Assembly (NCBI RefSeq): GCF_000378985.1
Contig: NZ_KB905370.1
Span: 4,149,610 to 4,213,609 of the forward strand
Length of the DNA: 64,000 nt
From: Ensifer sp. BR816
GTDB lineage: Bacteria; Pseudomonadota; Alphaproteobacteria; Rhizobiales; Rhizobiaceae
Reading direction: 5' to 3'
Program-made: the position numbers and the translations under genes
The notes under the pieces: model-generated
The model's input: the letters and a program-made list of their open reading frames with translations, nothing else
The model's database searches: none
Told to the model about the DNA's origin: nothing
Part shown: piece by piece, positions 60,491 through 64,000 of the stretch
How the letters are laid out: each line of letters starts with the position of its first letter
How positions within the stretch are numbered: position 1 is the stretch's first letter

Positions 60491-62215
60491 ATGACCAAAC
60501 GCAAGCACCCAGAAGATCTTAGGAGTTTCCGCTGGTTCGGCGCCAAGGACCTGCGCTCCTTCGGCCATCGCTCCCGCCTCTTCCAGATGGGCTACGACCA
60601 GCAGGAAATTGCCGGCAAGCCTGTCATCGCGATTATCAACACCTGGAGCGACATCAACCCGTGCCACGCGCATCTGCGCACCCGCGCCGAGGAGGTCAAG
60701 CGCGGCGTCTGGCAGGCCGGCGGCTTCCCGGTCGAGCTGCCCGCCATGTCGCTCGCCGAGACCTATGTGAAGCCGACGACGATGCTCTACCGCAACTTCC
60801 TGGCGATGGAAGTGGAGGAACTGATCCGCTCGCATCCGGTCGACGGCGTCGTGCTGCTCGCCGGCTGCGACAAGACCCCGCCGGCGACGATCATGGGGGC
60901 GATCCAGGTCGACCTGCCGACGATCTTCGTGCCGGCCGGGCCGATGCTGCGCGGCAATTATCGCGGCCAGGCGCTCGGCTCCGGCTCGGATGTCTGGAAA
61001 TACTGGGCGGAGAAGGAGGCCGGCCAGATCACCGAGCTGCAATGGAACGAGATGGAGCGCGGCATCGCCCGCTCCTACGGCACCTGCATGACGATGGGAA
61101 CCGCCTCCACCATGACGGCGCTCGCCGATACGCTCGGCCTGTGTCTTCCCGGCGCTTCCGCCATTCCCGCCGCCGACGCCGGCCATTCGCGCATGGCGGC
61201 GCTTTCCGGCGCCCGCATCGTCGACATGGTCTTCGAGGACCTGAAACCCTCCGACATCCTGACGGCCAAGGCCTTCGAGAATGCGCTGGCGGTGCACATG
61301 GCCATGGCCGGCTCGACCAATGCGATGATCCACCTGATCGCCATGGCGCGGCGCTCAGGCGTCCAGCTGACACTCGAGGATTTCGACCGCATGTCGGAGC
61401 GGGTGCCGGTGCTCTGCAACATCCGCCCCACCGGCGCCTTCCTGATGGAGGATTTTTACTACGCCGGCGGGCTTCCGGCGCTCTGGAAACGGCTGGCACC
61501 GCTGCTCCACCTCGACGAGCGCAACGTCGTCGGCACGATCGGCGCGGCGATCGTGCATGCCGAGGTCCACCTGCCCGACGTCATCCGCCCGCTCGACAAC
61601 CCGGTCGCCGGCCGCGGCGGCACGGCGATCCTCAAGGGCAACCTCGCGCCCGACGGCTGCGTGATGAAGCCGGCCGCCGCCGATCCGGCGCTGCTCAAGC
61701 ACCGCGGCCCCGCCCTCGTCTTCGACGACTACGATCAGATGATGCGGGCGGTGAACGACGAGGACCTCGACGTCACCGCCGAGACGGTGATGATTCTGCG
61801 CAATGCCGGTCCGGTCGGCGGACCGGGCATGCCCGAATGGGGAATGCTGCCGATCCCGAAGAAGCTCCTGAAACAGGGCGTGCGCGATATGGTCAGGATT
61901 TCCGACGCGCGGATGAGCGGCACCAGCTATGGCGCCTGCATCCTGCACGTGGCGCCGGAATCCTATGTCGGCGGGCCGCTGGCGGCCGTCCGCAACGGCG
62001 ACATGATCGCGCTCGACGTCGCCAACCGGACGATCACGCTGGAGGTCGACGCGGCCGAGATCGAGCGCCGGCTGGCGGAATGGCATCCGCCGGCGCGCGA
62101 CTATTCGCGCGGCTACCTGAAGATGCATGCCGAGCACATCCAGCAGGCGCCGGAGGGCTGCGACTTCACCTTCCTGCAATCGCCCCACAAGCTTCCCGAA
62201 CCCGAGATCCATTGA
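60491..62215 (+). CDS. IlvD/Edd-family sugar-acid dehydratase (L-arabonate/xylonate dehydratase type)
   Basis: This 574-residue protein has the three Fe-S cysteines in DINPCHAH, AGCDKTPPATIMG and GTCMTMGTASTM, and the catalytic Ser in RMSGTSYGACILH. The length and motifs fit the pentonate/hexonate dehydratase subgroup with a [2Fe-2S] cluster. It removes water from an aldonate to give a 2-keto-3-deoxy acid. GGAGG lies before the ATG. The neighbouring gene order suggests that it acts on the acid made by the lactonase; which acid is not certain. Confidence 0.9.
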   Translation: MTKRKHPEDLRSFRWFGAKDLRSFGHRSRLFQMGYDQQEIAGKPVIAIINTWSDINPCHAHLRTRAEEVKRGVWQAGGFPVELPAMSLAETYVKPTTMLYRNFLAMEVEELIRSHPVDGVVLLAGCDKTPPATIMGAIQVDLPTIFVPAGPMLRGNYRGQALGSGSDVWKYWAEKEAGQITELQWNEMERGIARSYGTCMTMGTASTMTALADTLGLCLPGASAIPAADAGHSRMAALSGARIVDMVFEDLKPSDILTAKAFENALAVHMAMAGSTNAMIHLIAMARRSGVQLTLEDFDRMSERVPVLCNIRPTGAFLMEDFYYAGGLPALWKRLAPLLHLDERNVVGTIGAAIVHAEVHLPDVIRPLDNPVAGRGGTAILKGNLAPDGCVMKPAAADPALLKHRGPALVFDDYDQMMRAVNDEDLDVTAETVMILRNAGPVGGPGMPEWGMLPIPKKLLKQGVRDMVRISDARMSGTSYGACILHVAPESYVGGPLAAVRNGDMIALDVANRTITLEVDAAEIERRLAEWHPPARDYSRGYLKMHAEHIQQAPEGCDFTFLQSPHKLPEPEIH

Positions 62216-62225
62216 GGTAGTTCCG

Positions 62226-63017
62226 ATGATCAAGCGACTTCTGGTAACGGGCGCCGGCGGCGGCCTCGGACGCTATGTGCGCGAGCGGCTGAAAGGACCC
62301 GCGGAGATCCTGCGCCTCTCGGATGTCGCCGACCTCTCCCCCGCCGGACCCGGCGAGGAAGTGATGCGATGCGACCTCGCCGACCGGACGGCGGTCGACG
62401 AACTGGTCCGCGATTGCGACATGATCCTGCATCTCGGCGCGATCTCGGTCGAGGCGAATTTCGACGCTCTGCTGCAGGCAAACTTCCTCGGCACCTACAA
62501 TCTTTATGAAGCGGCTCGGAAGGCCGGCGTCCGGCGCATCCTCTTCGCGAGCTCCAACCATGTGATCGGCTTCCATCCGGTCGAAGAACGGCTCGACGAC
62601 ACAGCGGCGCGACGGCCCGACAGCCTCTACGGCGTCAGCAAATGTTTCGGCGAAGACCTCGCGCGGCTCTATTTCGACAAGTTCGGCCTGGAGACGGCGT
62701 GCCTGAGGATCGGCAGTTGCTTCGACGAACCGAAGGACCGCCGCATGCTCTCCACCTGGCTCAGCCCCGGCGACTTCATCTCGCTTATCACAAAACTCAT
62801 CGCCGCGCCGGCAATCGGCCATCTCGTGCTTTACGGCGTCTCGGCGAACCGCGACGCCTGGTGGTCGAACGCCCATGCCGATTTCCTCGGCTGGCAGCCG
62901 CAGGATACCAGCGAACCCTATCGCGAGACGATCGAGCGGCGCGAAGAAGAACCCGCCGCCGGCAGCGATTACCAGGGCGGCCGTTTCGCGACGATGGGGA
63001 TACTCGGCGAACGGTGA
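62226..63017 (+). CDS. udh: Uronate dehydrogenase-like NAD-dependent epimerase/dehydrogenase
   Basis: This 263-residue SDR has TGAGGGLGRYVRERL near residue 8, the SSNHVIGFHP segment and the catalytic YGVSK. The overall pattern, including EILRLSD, LHLGAISVE, YNLYEAAR and RMLSTWLS, closely follows Agrobacterium uronate dehydrogenase as I remember it. That enzyme oxidises galacturonate or glucuronate to the aldaro-lactone. The ATG at 62226 lies 10 bases after the dehydratase stop. It links this cluster to the pectin products of the left part of the window. Confidence 0.82.
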   Translation: MIKRLLVTGAGGGLGRYVRERLKGPAEILRLSDVADLSPAGPGEEVMRCDLADRTAVDELVRDCDMILHLGAISVEANFDALLQANFLGTYNLYEAARKAGVRRILFASSNHVIGFHPVEERLDDTAARRPDSLYGVSKCFGEDLARLYFDKFGLETACLRIGSCFDEPKDRRMLSTWLSPGDFISLITKLIAAPAIGHLVLYGVSANRDAWWSNAHADFLGWQPQDTSEPYRETIERREEEPAAGSDYQGGRFATMGILGER

Positions 63018-63185
63018 AAACCGAACGGTTGGCACCGAAGCCTAGATACGGTCGACCTTGTTGCAGCCATCCCGACCTGCTCGCGCTAAGGCGCCGTTCG
63101 GTCCTATGTAATCATTCGACAAAAGCGAATTTCTGGAAGACGCAAAGGCGGGACAGTCCGCTCCTCCACAAATCAAAGCTGGAAT

Positions 63186-63554
63186 TTACTTGAGCATGAC
63201 ATAAAGGCCTTCGATGCGGCCAAACGAAGATACTGAAAATCCATACCGGAGATGACCTTCTCTCCAATTGTAAAGAAGAATTCCCTTCTTCGTTTTCTCG
63301 ATGTTTATGGTGTCGCTCAGCACATTCAAAAACTCGATGCATCGAGGCTCGAAGCTTTCTCCCACGTTTAAACGAAGTTGACGTTCAAGACTGATGGCAT
63401 TGAGTGTCGATTCCTCGTCCGTCAGCTTTTCGAAATCCACAATTCCTTGCCTGATGCGACTTACCGCCGAGTGGCAGTCACGATCATTCGCGTTAACCGT
63501 CGTGATCCCAAGTGCAAGTACCATTACCATGGTTTTCGTTGCCGAGAACGGCAT
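63186..63554 (-). CDS. Small secreted hypothetical protein
   Basis: This 122-residue protein has a hydrophobic N-terminal signal (TMVMVLALGITTVNA). Two cysteines in the mature part (RDCHSAV and EPRCIEF) could form a disulfide. I recognise no family. Base composition is visibly richer in A+T than the neighbouring genes, which may indicate recent acquisition next to the recombinase gene. No ribosome-binding site is striking. The gap 63018-63185 to its left shows nothing. Confidence 0.6.
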   Translation of the reverse strand: MPFSATKTMVMVLALGITTVNANDRDCHSAVSRIRQGIVDFEKLTDEESTLNAISLERQLRLNVGESFEPRCIEFLNVLSDTINIEKTKKGILLYNWREGHLRYGFSVSSFGRIEGLYVMLK

Positions 63555-63805
63555 GCGCGGTGCCCACCTAGTTGACTTGCGTCAACATACCGTGCTGCAT
63601 CCGAAGTGCAATGTTTGCTGTTGTCGCTACCAAGCCGGTCGGCAGAACCACCCCGAACGGCGCTCTTCGGCCCTAGGACGAAGCCGCTCGCGCGGCACTG
63701 GCGCCCGTGGTGAGGGTGCAGGAATGATCTGAACGGCGTGCATTTGCAGGTGTGCGGTCCTGGCTGACGATTGAGGTGTTCTCAATCTTCAGACAGGAGG
63801 TTGCC
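63555..63805. other. Gap before the recombinase gene, possible end of a mobile element
   Basis: This 251-base stretch has no gene that I trust. Near its right end GATTGAG (63769-63775) and CTCAATC (63781-63787) form a 7-base hairpin with a 5-base loop, just before the recombinase ribosome-binding site. It may be the terminal structure or promoter of the element. Confidence 0.35.
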
Positions 63806-64000
63806 ATGACGGAGGAGAGGACGACCCCGCTGCGCGAGCGGATGATCGAAGACATGCGCATCCGTGGGATGGGCGACAAAGCTCAGCAGGCGCATATCCG
63901 AGCCATCAAGGATTTCGCCGGGTTTCTGAAGCGATCACCGGACACCGCCACAGCCGATGACCTGCGCGCCTACCAACTGCACATGACCAATGCGGGCATC
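63806..64000 (+). CDS. Tyrosine recombinase/integrase, N-terminal part, cut by window edge
   Basis: The visible 65 residues are the SAM-like core-binding domain of a tyrosine recombinase: MRIRGMGDKAQQAHIRAI, FAGFLKRSPDTATADDL and RAYQLHMT. GGAGG lies 7 bases before the ATG. This sequence type is common in rhizobial insertion elements, where a short integrase precedes an IS91-like transposase. The catalytic Arg/His/Tyr residues lie outside the window. Confidence 0.8.
   Translation, partial: MTEERTTPLRERMIEDMRIRGMGDKAQQAHIRAIKDFAGFLKRSPDTATADDLRAYQLHMTNAGI

Noticed and set aside
63394..63732. 112-codon plus-strand frame near the right edge
   Set aside because: Antisense to the small secreted protein in its first half and without a ribosome-binding site; composition is not gene-like.
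1..64000. CRISPR arrays, rRNA or tRNA genes
   Set aside because: I saw no regularly spaced repeats of CRISPR type and no recognisable rRNA or tRNA segments on either strand.

Overview
The window is high-GC DNA of alphaproteobacterial (Rhizobiaceae) type. The gene content resembles the second replicon (pSymB-like chromid) of a Sinorhizobium/Ensifer species. It is dense in ABC sugar importers and sugar-acid catabolism, carries rhizobial mosaic intergenic repeats, and holds gene sets recognisable from S. meliloti pSymB: bgsBA, bgrRSTUWV and cuxR-uxs-uxe. Organism and replicon are inferred from protein families and synteny recalled from memory, not from a search.

Layout. (1) 1-12.0 kb is a pectin/rhamnogalacturonan import and degradation locus. 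kduD (cut by the window edge), kduI and a solute-binding protein are on the minus strand. Divergent from them are an unrecognised 839-residue lyase-like protein, GH105, a GH28-like enzyme, an ABC ATPase and two permeases, followed by a LacI-type regulator. Two matching palindromes lie in the divergent promoter. None of the three depolymerising proteins has a signal peptide, so degradation is probably cytoplasmic, after import.

(2) 12.3-30.5 kb is a cyclic-di-GMP/exopolysaccharide block. It holds bgsA-bgsB (mixed-linkage beta-glucan synthase and its HlyD-like partner) and the divergent six-gene partner-switching operon bgrRSTUWV, whose predicted target is a GGDEF-EAL protein. Next come cuxR (c-di-GMP-responsive AraC-type activator) and the divergent uxs-uxe-GT2-GH26-DUF995 operon for a UDP-xylose/arabinose-derived polysaccharide, then a small lipoprotein. 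Two c-di-GMP-controlled polysaccharide systems and a c-di-GMP source therefore sit within about 18 kb.

(3) 30.7-32.2 kb: arsC and a secreted intradiol dioxygenase-like protein, with mosaic repeats between them. (4) 32.3-45.7 kb: a sugar or sugar-acid pathway I cannot assign. Minus-strand genes are Gfo/Idh, TIM-barrel isomerase, enolase-superfamily-like, DUF993 and Gfo/Idh; then a TetR regulator; then plus-strand binding protein, two permeases, two Gfo/Idh and an ATPase. Related inverted repeats precede both main operons.

(5) 45.7-50.05 kb: an MFS transporter, an ArsR-rhodanese regulator with a clear operator, a second MFS transporter, a methyltransferase and a DUF1059 protein. The segment ends in a decayed copy of the 3' end of the ABC ATPase gene that lies just left of it, which suggests insertion or rearrangement. 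(6) 50.1-57.4 kb: a class III cyclase-TPR protein, an alpha/beta hydrolase, a cupin, a CMD-family protein with an ECF41 sigma factor and a matching ECF41-type promoter, a membrane AraC-type regulator and a dienelactone-hydrolase-like protein.

(7) 57.4-63.0 kb: a uronate/aldonate oxidation cluster of SMP-30 lactonase, DHDPS-family dehydratase/aldolase, GntR regulator, IlvD/Edd dehydratase and uronate dehydrogenase. (8) 63.2-64 kb: a small secreted protein and the start of a tyrosine recombinase, probably the edge of a mobile element. I saw no rRNA, tRNA or CRISPR array.
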